From Mesorhizobium sp. Root157 (GTDB taxonomy: Bacteria > Pseudomonadota > Alphaproteobacteria > Rhizobiales > Rhizobiaceae): DNA of 47,942 bases. Every line of letters starts with the position of its first letter. The stretch's first letter is position 1. Below the pieces are notes generated by a model. The model saw only the letters and a list, made by a program, of their open reading frames with translations. It ran no database searches and was not told the DNA's origin. The position numbers were made by a program, and so were the translations under genes. The DNA lies in the NCBI RefSeq assembly GCF_001427385.1, contig NZ_LMGJ01000035.1:320-48261 (forward strand), read 5' to 3'. Positions 15,212 through 23,872 of the stretch are shown piece after piece.

Positions 15212-16225
15212 TTGGCAAGAAAGCCGCGCAAAAGTTCTGAGTCGGCCGAAGTCCAGGCGGGCAACCATGTAGCCAGCGAGAACCGCAGCGACCGTCTCCG
15301 GATTCGCGCCGCGTGGATGTATTTCATCGAGCAGATGACCCAGAACGAAATCGCCGACGTGCTGGGCGTCGGCCGGGTGACGGTGGTGCGCATGCTGGCC
15401 GAAGCGCGGGCCCGCGCCGAGGTCAAGATCGCCATCGAAAGCGAGTTGGTCGAGATCGTCAGGCTGGAGCGGGCGCTGGAGAAGGCCTTCGGCCTCGAAC
15501 AGGCCATCGTGGCGCCGCTGTCGGCGCCTGAGGCAGATCCGATCCCGGCCATCGCGGCCAAAACCGGAAGCTTCGTGTCCGAAACGATGAAATCGGGCAT
15601 GCGGGTGGGGGTCGGCTGGGGCCAGACCCTGTTCAGCAGCCTGCCGTTCATCAATTCCAAGTCGCTCAGCGACTTCAAGGTCATCTCGCTTCTCGGCGGC
15701 GTCGGTGTGGCGCGCCGGTTCAACCCCGCCGAATTCGCCTGGCGCTTCGCCCAGGTGTTCCAGGGCGACGGCTATCTCATCCCGACGCCGGCGGTGGTGG
15801 ACAGTGTTGCAACCAAGGTGGCGCTGGTCGAACGCTGCGGCCTGCAGGAAATCTTCCAACTGGCGGATTCCCTGGATGCGGTGCTGGTCAGCATCGGGGG
15901 CATTGCGTCGGCGACCACGTTCTACCGTGGCGGCTTCCTCAAGGAGGCCGAACGGGAGGCGCTGCTTGCGCGCGGCGCGGTCGGCGACCTCTTGTTCCAC
16001 TTCTTCGACAAGAACGGCGATCTCGTCGACCATCCGGTCAACGATCTCGTCATGTCCGTGGACGTGAAGCGGCTGCGCCGTGCGCCGATGCGCATCCTGA
16101 CCTCGGGCGGGCGGGAGAAGATCGAGGCGCTGCTCGGTGCGATGAACCTGTTCGCGCCTACCGTGCTGATCACCGACGAGGAAAGCGCGCGCCGCATGCT
16201 TGAGGCGCACAGGGCTCTTGCCTGA
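15212..16225 (+). CDS. SorC/DeoR-type sugar-binding transcriptional regulator (second copy)
   Basis: 337 residues from a TTG at 15212 supported by GGGGAGAG about 7 bases upstream; no ATG or GTG in frame would keep the whole helix-turn-helix. HTH at about residues 43-75 (MTQNEIADVLGVGRVTVVRML), then the SorC effector domain with RVGVGWGQTL and ISLLGGVGV. Distinct in sequence from the regulator at 845-1816. It is followed after 54 bases by the sulfatase/phosphonate esterase gene and an MFS gene, which it may control, and it also lies next to the sorbitol PTS operon, whose product sorbitol 6-phosphate would be a natural effector for this family. Which of the two it regulates cannot be decided here. 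Confidence 0.88.
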   Translation: MARKPRKSSESAEVQAGNHVASENRSDRLRIRAAWMYFIEQMTQNEIADVLGVGRVTVVRMLAEARARAEVKIAIESELVEIVRLERALEKAFGLEQAIVAPLSAPEADPIPAIAAKTGSFVSETMKSGMRVGVGWGQTLFSSLPFINSKSLSDFKVISLLGGVGVARRFNPAEFAWRFAQVFQGDGYLIPTPAVVDSVATKVALVERCGLQEIFQLADSLDAVLVSIGGIASATTFYRGGFLKEAEREALLARGAVGDLLFHFFDKNGDLVDHPVNDLVMSVDVKRLRRAPMRILTSGGREKIEALLGAMNLFAPTVLITDEESARRMLEAHRALA

Positions 16226-16279
16226 CAGTTCAGCTGTTGGTTGAATTGCGCTCCTGATTCCGCAAACGAGGCCAAGCCT

Positions 16280-17830
16280 TTGACACAGAAGCCGAATGTC
16301 CTGTTCATCTGTGCCGATCAGTGGCGGGCCGACTGCATTTCGGCACTTGGCCATCCCAATGTCCGCACGCCGAACCTCGATGCGCTCGCCGCCGACGGCG
16401 TGCTGTTCCAGAATCATTTCGGCCAGTGCACGCCGTGCGGTCCGTCGCGCACCAGCCTGCTCACCGGCCTTTATTTGATGAACCATCGCTCCGGCCGCAA
16501 CGGCACGCCGCTTGACGCCCGTCACACCACCGTGGCGGTGGAGGCGCGCAAGGCCGGCTACGAACCCGCCCTGTTCGGTTACACCGACACCAGCATGGAT
16601 CCGCGCGGGCGCGACCCGGACGATCCGGTGCTGACCGGCTACGACAAGGGCGTCATGCCCGGCTTCGATGCCGCGCTGCATCTGCCCGACGACATGGCGG
16701 CCTGGGTGGCCGATCTCGAAACGAAGGGCTACAACCTGCCCAACGGCCGCGACGATGCCTTTCAGCCGCGCCAGCCTTTCGATCTACCGAAGGATCGCGG
16801 CTTCCGCTTCATTCCGGCCATATATCCGGCTGAGCAGAGCGAGACCGCCTTCCTCACCGATCGCTTCATCGATTGGCTATCGGAGCGCGAGCAAACGCCA
16901 TGGTTTGCGCATTTCGTCTTCTACCGGCCGCACCCGCCCTTGATTGCGCCCGAACCCTACAATGCGCTCGTTGATCCGAAGGATGTGGCATTCCCGGCAC
17001 GGGCGCCGTCGCTTGCCGAGGAAAAGCGGCAGCACCCGCTGCTCGCCTACGAGTTGGAACGGTTGAGCGAGCCGGGAAAATACGACGATCACAGCCCGCT
17101 CGATCCGGTTTCGGCCAACGACCTCGAAATCCGCCAGATGCGGGCCGCCTATTACGGGCTGGTCTCGGAAGTGGACCACCACCTCGGCCGCATCATCGCT
17201 CATCTCAAGGCGACGGGGCAGTACGAGCGGACGCTGATCGTCGTCACCAGCGACCACGCCGAGATGCTGGGCGAGCATCACACTTGGGGCAAGGAAATCT
17301 ACTTCGACCAGGCATTCCATTTGCCATTGGTGATCCGCGACCCACGACCGGAGGCCGATGCCGCGCGCGGAAGCCGGGTCGAGGCCTTTACCGAGGCGGT
17401 CGACGTCATGCCGACAATCCTGGATTGGCTGGGCCTTGCGACGCCGCGCAGTTGCGACGGCGCTTCCCTGATGGGCCATGTGCGCGGCGCCGCGCCGGAA
17501 GTGTGGCGCAGCGAGGTGTTTTTCGAGCACGACTTCCGCACCGTGAAGGCCCAGCGGGCCGAGGCCGCGCTTGGCATCAGTTCCGACGAATGCAGCTATG
17601 CGGTGATCCGCGATGCGCGGTACAAGTACGTGCACTTCGCCGCCCTGCCGCCGCTTCTGTTCGACCTCGCGGCGGACCCGCATGAAATGCACAATCTTGC
17701 CGACCGGCCGGACATGGCGGCGACCGTGCGCGACTATGCGCAAAAGATGCTCAACTGGCGTCTTACCCACGCCGAGCGCACCTTGACCAACATGCAATTG
17801 ACCAGCGAAGGCGTGTTCTCCCGCGCCTGA
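16280..17830 (+). CDS. Phosphonate monoester hydrolase / sulfatase-like enzyme
   Basis: 516 residues from a TTG at 16280 (GAGG about 8 bases upstream); an upstream in-frame TTG at 16241 lacks a good site. Alkaline phosphatase superfamily: metal-binding DQWRAD at the start, the formylglycine signature C53-G-P-S-R57 (CxPxR) and TSDHAEMLGEHHTWGK with further metal ligands. The length and the C-terminal pattern (KYVHFAALPPLLFDL, WRLTHAERTLT) match bacterial phosphonate monoester hydrolases of the PehA type, as I recall them, which cleave phosphonate monoesters and phosphodiesters and also some sulfate esters. Cys53 must be oxidised to formylglycine by a maturase not encoded in this window. No signal peptide, so probably cytoplasmic. 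Probably co-transcribed with the SorC regulator and the MFS gene. Confidence 0.85.
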   Translation: MTQKPNVLFICADQWRADCISALGHPNVRTPNLDALAADGVLFQNHFGQCTPCGPSRTSLLTGLYLMNHRSGRNGTPLDARHTTVAVEARKAGYEPALFGYTDTSMDPRGRDPDDPVLTGYDKGVMPGFDAALHLPDDMAAWVADLETKGYNLPNGRDDAFQPRQPFDLPKDRGFRFIPAIYPAEQSETAFLTDRFIDWLSEREQTPWFAHFVFYRPHPPLIAPEPYNALVDPKDVAFPARAPSLAEEKRQHPLLAYELERLSEPGKYDDHSPLDPVSANDLEIRQMRAAYYGLVSEVDHHLGRIIAHLKATGQYERTLIVVTSDHAEMLGEHHTWGKEIYFDQAFHLPLVIRDPRPEADAARGSRVEAFTEAVDVMPTILDWLGLATPRSCDGASLMGHVRGAAPEVWRSEVFFEHDFRTVKAQRAEAALGISSDECSYAVIRDARYKYVHFAALPPLLFDLAADPHEMHNLADRPDMAATVRDYAQKMLNWRLTHAERTLTNMQLTSEGVFSRA

Positions 17831-17953
17831 TCCGCGGCAGCGGGGCACAAATTCCGACAGGTCGAGTTGGAGCGACGGCTTTCCGTCCGTGGCGTAGCAG
17901 TGCTGCGCTGCAAGCAGCTATGCTTGATGTGAACGTTGAAATGACGCAACCGG

Positions 17954-19195
17954 ATGGCGGCTACCTTGCACACTTCTTCGCCTGCCTCCGAGGTTTCGCC
18001 CATCGACGGCCCCTATGCCTGGCTGCGGTTGATCATTTCGCTGATGCTCGGCACCATTGGCGGCGTCGGCATGTGGGCGGTGGTCGTGGTGCTGCCTTCC
18101 GTACAAGCCGAGTTCGGCGTCGACCGCGCCAGTGCCTCGCTGCCCTACACCGCCGCCATGGTCGGCTTTGCCGTCGGTAATATCGTCATCGGGCGCGCCA
18201 TCGACCGCATGGGCTACTGGGTGCCTGCGCTGGTTTCGGCGCTCGCTCTTGGCACCGGCTTCCTGCTTGCCTCGCTGGCGCAGTCGAATCTTCAGTTCTC
18301 GCTGGTTCATGGCCTTTTCATCGGCACAGGCACGGCTTGCATCTTCGGACCGCTGATTGCCGATATTTCGCACTGGTTTCAGCGCCGCCGAGGCGTTGCC
18401 GTGGCGATTGCGGCGGCCGGCAATTATCTTGCCGGGGTCATCTGGCCGGCATTGATGCCGATGGCGATGGCGGCGCAAGGCTGGCGCTTCGTCTATGCCG
18501 GCATCGGCGTGATCTGCCTCGTCACCATGGTGCCGTTGATCCTGGCGCTGCGCCGCCCGGCGCCGCGCGAGGCCTTTGCCGGCCTTGGCAATGCGCGGCG
18601 TGCGCAGCCGATCTCGCTGTCGCCGCGCGCTTTGCAGGTGCTGCTCGTCATTGCCGGGCTTGGCTGCTGCGTGGCCATGTCGATGCCGCAGGTCCACCTG
18701 GTGGCTTATTGCATGGACCTCGGCTACGGCGTGGCGCGGGGGTCGGAGATGCTGGCAATGATGATGGCTGCAGGCATTGTCAGCCGCATCGCTTCCGGCT
18801 TCATCGCCGACCGCATAGGCGGGGTCAGGACCGTCCTGCTCGGCTCTGTCCTGCAATGTTTTGCGTTGATGCTCTACATACCCTTCGACGGCCTTGCTTC
18901 GCTTTACGTCGTGTCGCTGGTGTTCGGCCTGTCGCAGGGCGGCATCGTTCCCAGCTATGCGGTCGTCGTGCGCGAATACATGCCCGCCTCCGAAGCCGGG
19001 CAGCGCGTCGGCATCGTCATCACGGCGACCATCCTGGGCATGGCGATAGGCGGATGGATGTCCGGCTGGATCTACGATCTGACCGGATCGTATGCGGCGG
19101 CGTTCCTCAACGGCATCGCCTGGAACCTGCTCAATGTCCTCGTCATGGTGACGCTGTTGTGGAAGTCGCGCCGCGCCGTTGCGCTGACTGCGTGA
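17954..19195 (+). CDS. MFS transporter, 413 aa
   Basis: About twelve membrane helices in two halves around a central cytoplasmic loop (about residues 195-215, RRPAPREAFAGLGNARRAQP seen in part). Motif A-like segments are GRAIDRMGYW between helices 2 and 3 and ADRIGGVRTVLLG in the second half. The pattern resembles monocarboxylate/oxalate-formate-type carriers of the inner membrane. Ribosome binding site weak. It follows the phosphonate esterase-like gene after 123 bases on the same strand and may import its substrate or export a product; the substrate cannot be read from the sequence. Confidence 0.85.
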   Translation: MAATLHTSSPASEVSPIDGPYAWLRLIISLMLGTIGGVGMWAVVVVLPSVQAEFGVDRASASLPYTAAMVGFAVGNIVIGRAIDRMGYWVPALVSALALGTGFLLASLAQSNLQFSLVHGLFIGTGTACIFGPLIADISHWFQRRRGVAVAIAAAGNYLAGVIWPALMPMAMAAQGWRFVYAGIGVICLVTMVPLILALRRPAPREAFAGLGNARRAQPISLSPRALQVLLVIAGLGCCVAMSMPQVHLVAYCMDLGYGVARGSEMLAMMMAAGIVSRIASGFIADRIGGVRTVLLGSVLQCFALMLYIPFDGLASLYVVSLVFGLSQGGIVPSYAVVVREYMPASEAGQRVGIVITATILGMAIGGWMSGWIYDLTGSYAAAFLNGIAWNLLNVLVMVTLLWKSRRAVALTA

Positions 19196-19221
19196 GCGCA
19201 GGAACGCTCAGGTTCTAAATC

Positions 19222-19710
19222 TTATGTTCCCGCGTGCAGCCTGGAGGCAAGGTCGGCCGGGAAGTCGTCATTGTCGGCGTCGCGCATCGCTGCAAGGCTG
19301 CGGTTGTCGAGGACCTCGGCGATGGCCTCGCGCACTTCCAGCATCATGTGGCGGACTTCGCATGTCGTTTCGTCGCAGTCCTCGCAACGCTGGTATTGCG
19401 TGCGGCTGGCGCACGAGATCGGCGCCAGCGGCCCGTCGAGCACGCGGATGACGTGGCCGATCTTGATGTCGGCGGCCGGGCGAGCCAGCCGATAGCCGCC
19501 GTCCTTGCCCTTGCGGCTCTGGACGAAGCCGGCATTGCGCAGTTCACCCAGTATGGCGTCGAGGAACTTCTTGGGGATGTGATTGGCCACTGCGATATCG
19601 TTCACGAAAGCCAGTTGTTCGGGCGGCAGGCGCGACAGGTGAACGAGTGCCTTCAGACCGTATTTGCCTTTTTTCGTGAGCATGCCCGTGCCAGTTCTTG
19701 GAGTAGCCAT
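19222..19710 (-). CDS. Rrf2-family transcriptional regulator
   Basis: 162 residues from the ATG at 19710; an internal ATG at 19683 gives 153 residues starting MLTKKGKYGLKAL, which fits the usual Rrf2 beginning better, but neither has a clear ribosome binding site. The winged helix-turn-helix is followed by the Rrf2 signature SRKGKDGGYRLARP. Four cysteines in CASRTQYQRCEDCDETTCEVR (written over positions about 123-143) could bind an iron-sulfur cluster, as in IscR/NsrR/RirA-type members, although the spacing differs from IscR. It lies beside the sulfate transporter operon, so a sulfur-responsive role like that of CymR is plausible. Confidence 0.85.
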   Translation of the reverse strand: MATPRTGTGMLTKKGKYGLKALVHLSRLPPEQLAFVNDIAVANHIPKKFLDAILGELRNAGFVQSRKGKDGGYRLARPAADIKIGHVIRVLDGPLAPISCASRTQYQRCEDCDETTCEVRHMMLEVREAIAEVLDNRSLAAMRDADNDDFPADLASRLHAGT

Positions 19711-19800
19711 GCGGCGATATCGTCAGCCGGCATTGTGCAGAAGCCTGGGCCCGAATTGGTCCGCCAAGCCACACAAGATAGAATCCAGAGAACTGATATA

Positions 19801-19837
19801 CAATACAAAACGTATTGATTTTTCGTGACTTTTCGTG
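19801..19837. promoter_or_regulatory. Inverted repeat and phased direct repeats upstream of the Rrf2 gene
   Basis: CAATAC (19801-19806) and GTATTG (19812-19817) form a perfect inverted repeat with a 5-base spacer AAAAC. Immediately beyond lie two copies of TTTTCGTG at 19820-19827 and 19830-19837, exactly 10 bp apart. The cluster is about 90 bp upstream of the Rrf2 start in an AT-rich stretch and is a candidate autoregulatory site. Confidence 0.4.
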
Positions 19838-19880
19838 CTGCGGCAGGAATTCGCTAAAGTGGGGCGAGGCTGGCCATCAA

Positions 19881-19905
19881 TAAAAAAGCCGGCGCAGGGC
19901 CGGCT
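19881..19905 (-). terminator. Rho-independent terminator of the sulfate transporter operon
   Basis: Read on the minus strand, AGCCGGC, a 5-base loop CCTGC and GCCGGCT are followed by TTTTTA. It lies 25 bases after the stop of the second sulfate-binding protein gene and separates that gene from the Rrf2 gene. Confidence 0.9.
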
Positions 19906-19929
19906 CTTTCATTCTTTGAAGGAATGCGT

Positions 19930-20916
19930 TCAGCGATTGCCGTAGATCTGGTCGAGCAGACCGCCGGAAGCGAAATGTTCCTCCTGGACCTTATCCCAGC
20001 CGCCGAACACGTCCTCGACCGTAACCAGCCTGACTTCCGGAAAATTGGCCTTGAATTCGGCCTTCACAGCCTCATCGTGGACACGCAATCCGTTTACGGC
20101 CTCGATTTTCTGGCCAGCCGGCGAGTAGAGGAATTCGAGGTAGGATTTGGCCAGGTCGCGCGAGCCGTTGGCGTCCGCCACCTTGTCGACGATGGCGACC
20201 GGGAATTCGGCCAGCAGGCTGACGGACGGCGTGACCTGCTCGAAATTGCCCTCGCCGAATTCCTTGCGCACACCATAGGTCTCGGATTCGAAGGTGATGA
20301 GCACGTCGCCCAGTTCGCGCTCCACGAAGGTCGTGGTGGCGGCGCGGCCGCCGGTGTCGAACACCGGCACGTGATCGAAGATCTTGGTGATGAACTCCTT
20401 CACCTTGGCGTCGTCATTGTTGAACTTCTCCTTGGCGAAGGCGGTTGCCGCCAGATAGGTGTAGCGCGCGTTGCCCGAGGTCTTCGGATTGGGGAAGATC
20501 ACCTGCACGTCGTCGCGCACCAGATCGTCCCAGTCCTTGATGTTCTTGGGATTGCCGGCGCGCACGAGGAAGGACGGCAGCGAATAGAAGGGCGAGGCGT
20601 TGTTGGCGAAATCCTTCTGCCAGTCGTCCGAGACCAGGCCGTTCTTCACCAGGAAATCGATGTCGGTCACTTGGTTGAACGTGACGACGTCTGCGGCCAG
20701 CCCCTCGACGATGGAGCGGGCCTGCTTCGAGGTTCCAGCATGAGACTGGTCGATGGTGACGCCGGGATGTTCGGCGACATAAGCCTTGTTGATCTCGACG
20801 AACAATTCGCGCGCAACGTCATAGGAGGCATTGAGCAGTTTGTCGGCGGACCATGCCGAGGCGGAAGACAATAGCAGGCCGGCAGCGGCGGTGGCGGCAA
20901 GCAGAAGGCGTTTCAT
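19930..20916 (-). CDS. Sulfate/thiosulfate ABC transporter substrate-binding protein (second copy)
   Basis: 328 residues from the ATG at 20916, chosen because it gives a clean Sec signal peptide (KRLLLAATAAAGLLLSSASA, cut near residue 23) and GGAG lies upstream. The mature part begins DKLLNASYDVARELF, typical of Sbp/CysP, and contains the conserved DQSHAGTSKQA and NPKTSGNARYTYLA sulfate-binding regions. It binds sulfate or thiosulfate in the periplasm for the CysTWA transporter encoded upstream on the same strand. It is separated from cysA by 144 bases containing a possible hairpin, so it may have its own promoter. It clearly differs from the first copy at 23873-24901. Confidence 0.93.
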   Translation of the reverse strand: MKRLLLAATAAAGLLLSSASAWSADKLLNASYDVARELFVEINKAYVAEHPGVTIDQSHAGTSKQARSIVEGLAADVVTFNQVTDIDFLVKNGLVSDDWQKDFANNASPFYSLPSFLVRAGNPKNIKDWDDLVRDDVQVIFPNPKTSGNARYTYLAATAFAKEKFNNDDAKVKEFITKIFDHVPVFDTGGRAATTTFVERELGDVLITFESETYGVRKEFGEGNFEQVTPSVSLLAEFPVAIVDKVADANGSRDLAKSYLEFLYSPAGQKIEAVNGLRVHDEAVKAEFKANFPEVRLVTVEDVFGGWDKVQEEHFASGGLLDQIYGNR

Positions 20917-21005
20917 GACAGGCTCCGGTGAAAGTGGTTCCATCATATAGCTGGAGCCGGTATCGGCCCGCGAGGCATGCCGCTGCTATCGAACTCGAAT
21001 GGGAA

Positions 21006-21047
21006 GAATTTCCGTCTCAAAAAACCGGCAGACGAAGATGGAAATTC
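21006..21047 (-). promoter_or_regulatory. Imperfect stem-loop between cysA and the second binding-protein gene
   Basis: GAATTTCC (21006-21013) pairs with GGAAATTC (21040-21047), and inside it GTCT (21014-21017) pairs with AGAC (21030-21033), leaving a 6-base bulge. On the minus strand a run of seven T follows the inner loop sequence CCGG. It could be an attenuator or partial terminator between cysA and sbp. Confidence 0.4.
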
Positions 21048-21060
21048 TCCCTCGGGTTAC

Positions 21061-22107
21061 TCAGGCTCCGGCGGTCGGAAAAACCTTCCATTTCCGCGGC
21101 CTGAACGCGATGCGGCTCTTCTGCGCGGAGGGATGGTCGACCGGCAATTCGATCTCGACGCGCTCGCGGTGCCCGCCGATTTCGAGTTCCACCCGCTTGG
21201 TGCCGGCTACGCGGCGGCTGGCGGCGACGGTGCCGGCGAGGCAACCGGAACAGCCATCCAGCAATTCGACATCGTGGGGGCGGAAGAACAGCGTCGCCGG
21301 ACCGCTTGGCGCCCCAGCTGCGGAAAGGCCGATCGGACGGTCGGCAAGCCAGAGCTGGTCATCCTCGATCTTGACCGGCAGCGAACTGGAATCGCCGATG
21401 AAGCCATAGACGAAGGGGGAGTTCGGTTCGTCGTAGACTTCGTCCGCGGTGCCGACCTGTTCGATGCGGCCCTGGCTCATGACCACGACCCGATCGGCCA
21501 GTTCGAGCGCTTCTTCCTGGTCGTGGGTGACGAACACGGTGGTGTGGCCGGTGGCCTCGTGGATTTCGCGCAGCCAGCGGCGCAGTTCGCGGCGCACCTG
21601 GGCGTCGAGCGCGCCGAACGGCTCGTCGAGCAGCAGCACCTTCGGCTCGATGGCCATGGCGCGGGCAAGTGCGACGCGCTGGCGCTGGCCGCCGGACAAT
21701 TGCGCCGGATAGCGCTTCTCGAGGCCGGACAATTGCACGAGGTCGAGCAGCCTGGAGGCGCGCTTGCGGATTTCGTCTGCCGGCGGGCGCGATGCGTTTG
21801 GCCTGACCTTCAGGCCGAAGCCGATATTGTCGGCCACGGTCATATGGCGAAACAGCGCGTAGTGCTGGAACACGAAGCCGACATTGCGCTCGCGGATCGA
21901 TTTTTCGGAAGCATCGTCCTCGCCGAAGAAGATCTTGCCGATGGTCGGCTGCTCGAGTCCGGCTATCAGGCGCAGCAGCGTCGTCTTGCCCGAGCCAGAC
22001 GGTCCCAGAAGCGCGATCAGTTCGCCGGAACGGATGTCCAGCGAGACATCGTGCAGGGCAGGGAAGGTGTCGAATTCCTTGCGGACGTTTTCTACGCGAA
22101 CTTGCAT
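21061..22107 (-). CDS. cysA: Sulfate/thiosulfate import ATP-binding protein CysA
   Basis: 348 residues. Walker [10 protein letters not shown] at about 36-44, [13 protein letters not shown] with the Q-loop, signature [14 protein letters not shown], Walker [13 protein letters not shown], switch His in [14 protein letters not shown], then a C-terminal TOBE domain (about 240-345). The FQHYALF and DSSSLPV segments are typical of CysA. It energises sulfate import with CysT and CysW, encoded just upstream on the same strand (12 bases from cysW). Confidence 0.94.
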   Translation of the reverse strand: MQVRVENVRKEFDTFPALHDVSLDIRSGELIALLGPSGSGKTTLLRLIAGLEQPTIGKIFFGEDDASEKSIRERNVGFVFQHYALFRHMTVADNIGFGLKVRPNASRPPADEIRKRASRLLDLVQLSGLEKRYPAQLSGGQRQRVALARAMAIEPKVLLLDEPFGALDAQVRRELRRWLREIHEATGHTTVFVTHDQEEALELADRVVVMSQGRIEQVGTADEVYDEPNSPFVYGFIGDSSSLPVKIEDDQLWLADRPIGLSAAGAPSGPATLFFRPHDVELLDGCSGCLAGTVAASRRVAGTKRVELEIGGHRERVEIELPVDHPSAQKSRIAFRPRKWKVFPTAGA

Positions 22108-22119
22108 GTGAGTACCCCG

Positions 22120-23001
22120 TCAATGTCCGCGAGTGGCGGCAAGTTCAGCGCCGTAGCGCAATTCCAGAAGCGATTTCAGCGCCAGCGTCACCAGCGCCAG
22201 CCCGGCCAGCAGCGAGGCGACGGCAAAGGCGCCGGCGGCGTTGTATTCGTTATAAAGGATCTCGACATGCAGCGGCATCGTGTTGGTCTGGCCGCGAATG
22301 TGGCCGGACACCACCGAGACCGCGCCGAACTCGCCCATGGCGCGCGCGTTGCATAGGAGCACGCCATAGAGCAGGCCCCATTTGATGTTGGGCAGCGTGA
22401 CATACCAGAAGGTCTGCCAGCCATTGGCGCCGAGCGAAATCGCCGCCTCCTCGTCGCCGGTGCCTTGGGCTTCCATCAGCGGGATCAGTTCGCGCGCCAC
22501 GAAGGGGAAGGTGACGAACACAGTCGCCAGCACGATGCCCGGCACGGCGAACAGGATCTCGATTCCATTGTCCTTCAGCCATGGCCCGAGCGTGCTTTGC
22601 GCGCCGAACAGAAGCACGTAGACGAGGCCGGAAATGACCGGAGAAACCGAGAAGGGCAGGTCGACGAGCGTGGTCAGGAAGGCCTTGCCCTTGAACTCGA
22701 ACTTGGCGATGGCCCAGGCTGCGGCCACGCCGAAAACGAGGTTGAGAGGCACGGAAATGGCGGCGACCGTAAGCGTCAGGCGAATGGCCGAACGGGTGTC
22801 CGTTTCTGTCAGCGTCTGCAGGAAATATTCCAGCCCCTTGCGCGACGCTTCCATGAACACCAGGACGAGCGGCAAAACCAGGAACAGTGCGAGAAACGCG
22901 AAGGCGATGCCCATCAAAGCCCAGCGGGCAGGCCGCGATTCCGTTATGCCGGAAGCGCTTTCGAGGTCGGTGTCGGCGGCGAACAGGACCGGATCAGCCA
23001 T
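22120..23001 (-). CDS. cysW: Sulfate ABC transporter permease CysW
   Basis: 293 residues with six predicted membrane helices. Contains the permease docking loop AISLGANGWQTFWYVTLPNIKW and the conserved LCNARAMGEFGAVSVVSG near the end, which is characteristic of CysW. The start overlaps the end of cysT by 8 bases, so translation is coupled. Forms the inner-membrane channel together with CysT. Confidence 0.94.
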   Translation of the reverse strand: MADPVLFAADTDLESASGITESRPARWALMGIAFAFLALFLVLPLVLVFMEASRKGLEYFLQTLTETDTRSAIRLTLTVAAISVPLNLVFGVAAAWAIAKFEFKGKAFLTTLVDLPFSVSPVISGLVYVLLFGAQSTLGPWLKDNGIEILFAVPGIVLATVFVTFPFVARELIPLMEAQGTGDEEAAISLGANGWQTFWYVTLPNIKWGLLYGVLLCNARAMGEFGAVSVVSGHIRGQTNTMPLHVEILYNEYNAAGAFAVASLLAGLALVTLALKSLLELRYGAELAATRGH

Positions 23002-23845
23002 AGCGCTTGCGGCTCCACGCCTGGAGGAGGTTGATGACCAGAAGCATGACGAACGAGATGATCAGCATGATCGCCGCAATCGCAGTCGCCGCCGGATAGT
23101 TGAACTCTTCCAGCCGGATGATGATGAGCAGCGGGGCGATCTCGGTCACGTTGGGCAGGTTGCCGGCAATGAAGATGACGGAGCCGTATTCGCCGACGCC
23201 GCGCGCGAAGGCCAGCGCGAAGCCGGTGACGATCGCGGGTGCGAGGCCGGGAAACAGGACCCTCGAAATGGTCTGGAACCGGGTCGCGCCAAGGGTTGCG
23301 GCAGCCTCCTCGATCTCCTTGTCGATTTCCTCGATGATCGGCTGGACGGTACGGACCACGAACGGCAGGCCGATGAAAACGAGCGCCGCGACAATGCCGA
23401 GCGGCGTATAGGCCACCTTGATGCCAAGCGGAACAAGCAGTGAGCCGATCCAGCCCTTGGGTGCGTAGAGCGTTGTCAGCGCTATGCCCGCCACGGCAGT
23501 CGGCAGGGCAAAGGGCAGGTCGACCATGGCATCGACGATGCGCCGGCCCGGAAATGGGTAACGCACGAGAACCCATGCCACGATGGTTCCGAAAACCACG
23601 TTGACGGCGGCAGCCGCGAGCGCCGTGCCGAAGCTGATCTTCAGCGCGTTCAGGGTCCGCCGATCCATGGCGATGGCCCAGAAATCTGCCCAGCCCAGCG
23701 AGGCGGAACGCCAGGCCAGGCCCGACAGCGGGATCAGGATGATGAGGGTGAGGTAGACGAGCGCAAAGCCGAGCGTCAATCCGAAGCCCGGAATGACGCT
23801 CGGTTTCTTGAATCTCCACCCCGCTTGCGCGGAAGCTGTGGTCAT
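22994..23845 (-). CDS. cysT: Sulfate ABC transporter permease CysT (CysU)
   Basis: 283 residues, six predicted membrane helices. The N-terminus KPSVIPGFGLTLGFALVYL is typical of CysT, as is the permease loop EEAAATLGATRFQTISRVLFPGLAPAI (written across about 175-200) and FARGVGEYGSVIFIAGNLP. Lies 27 bases after the first sulfate-binding protein gene and overlaps cysW. Confidence 0.94.
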   Translation of the reverse strand: MTTASAQAGWRFKKPSVIPGFGLTLGFALVYLTLIILIPLSGLAWRSASLGWADFWAIAMDRRTLNALKISFGTALAAAAVNVVFGTIVAWVLVRYPFPGRRIVDAMVDLPFALPTAVAGIALTTLYAPKGWIGSLLVPLGIKVAYTPLGIVAALVFIGLPFVVRTVQPIIEEIDKEIEEAAATLGATRFQTISRVLFPGLAPAIVTGFALAFARGVGEYGSVIFIAGNLPNVTEIAPLLIIIRLEEFNYPAATAIAAIMLIISFVMLLVINLLQAWSRKRYG

Positions 23846-23872
23846 GCCGCCCCTTGCTTTCGTTCGTTCAGG

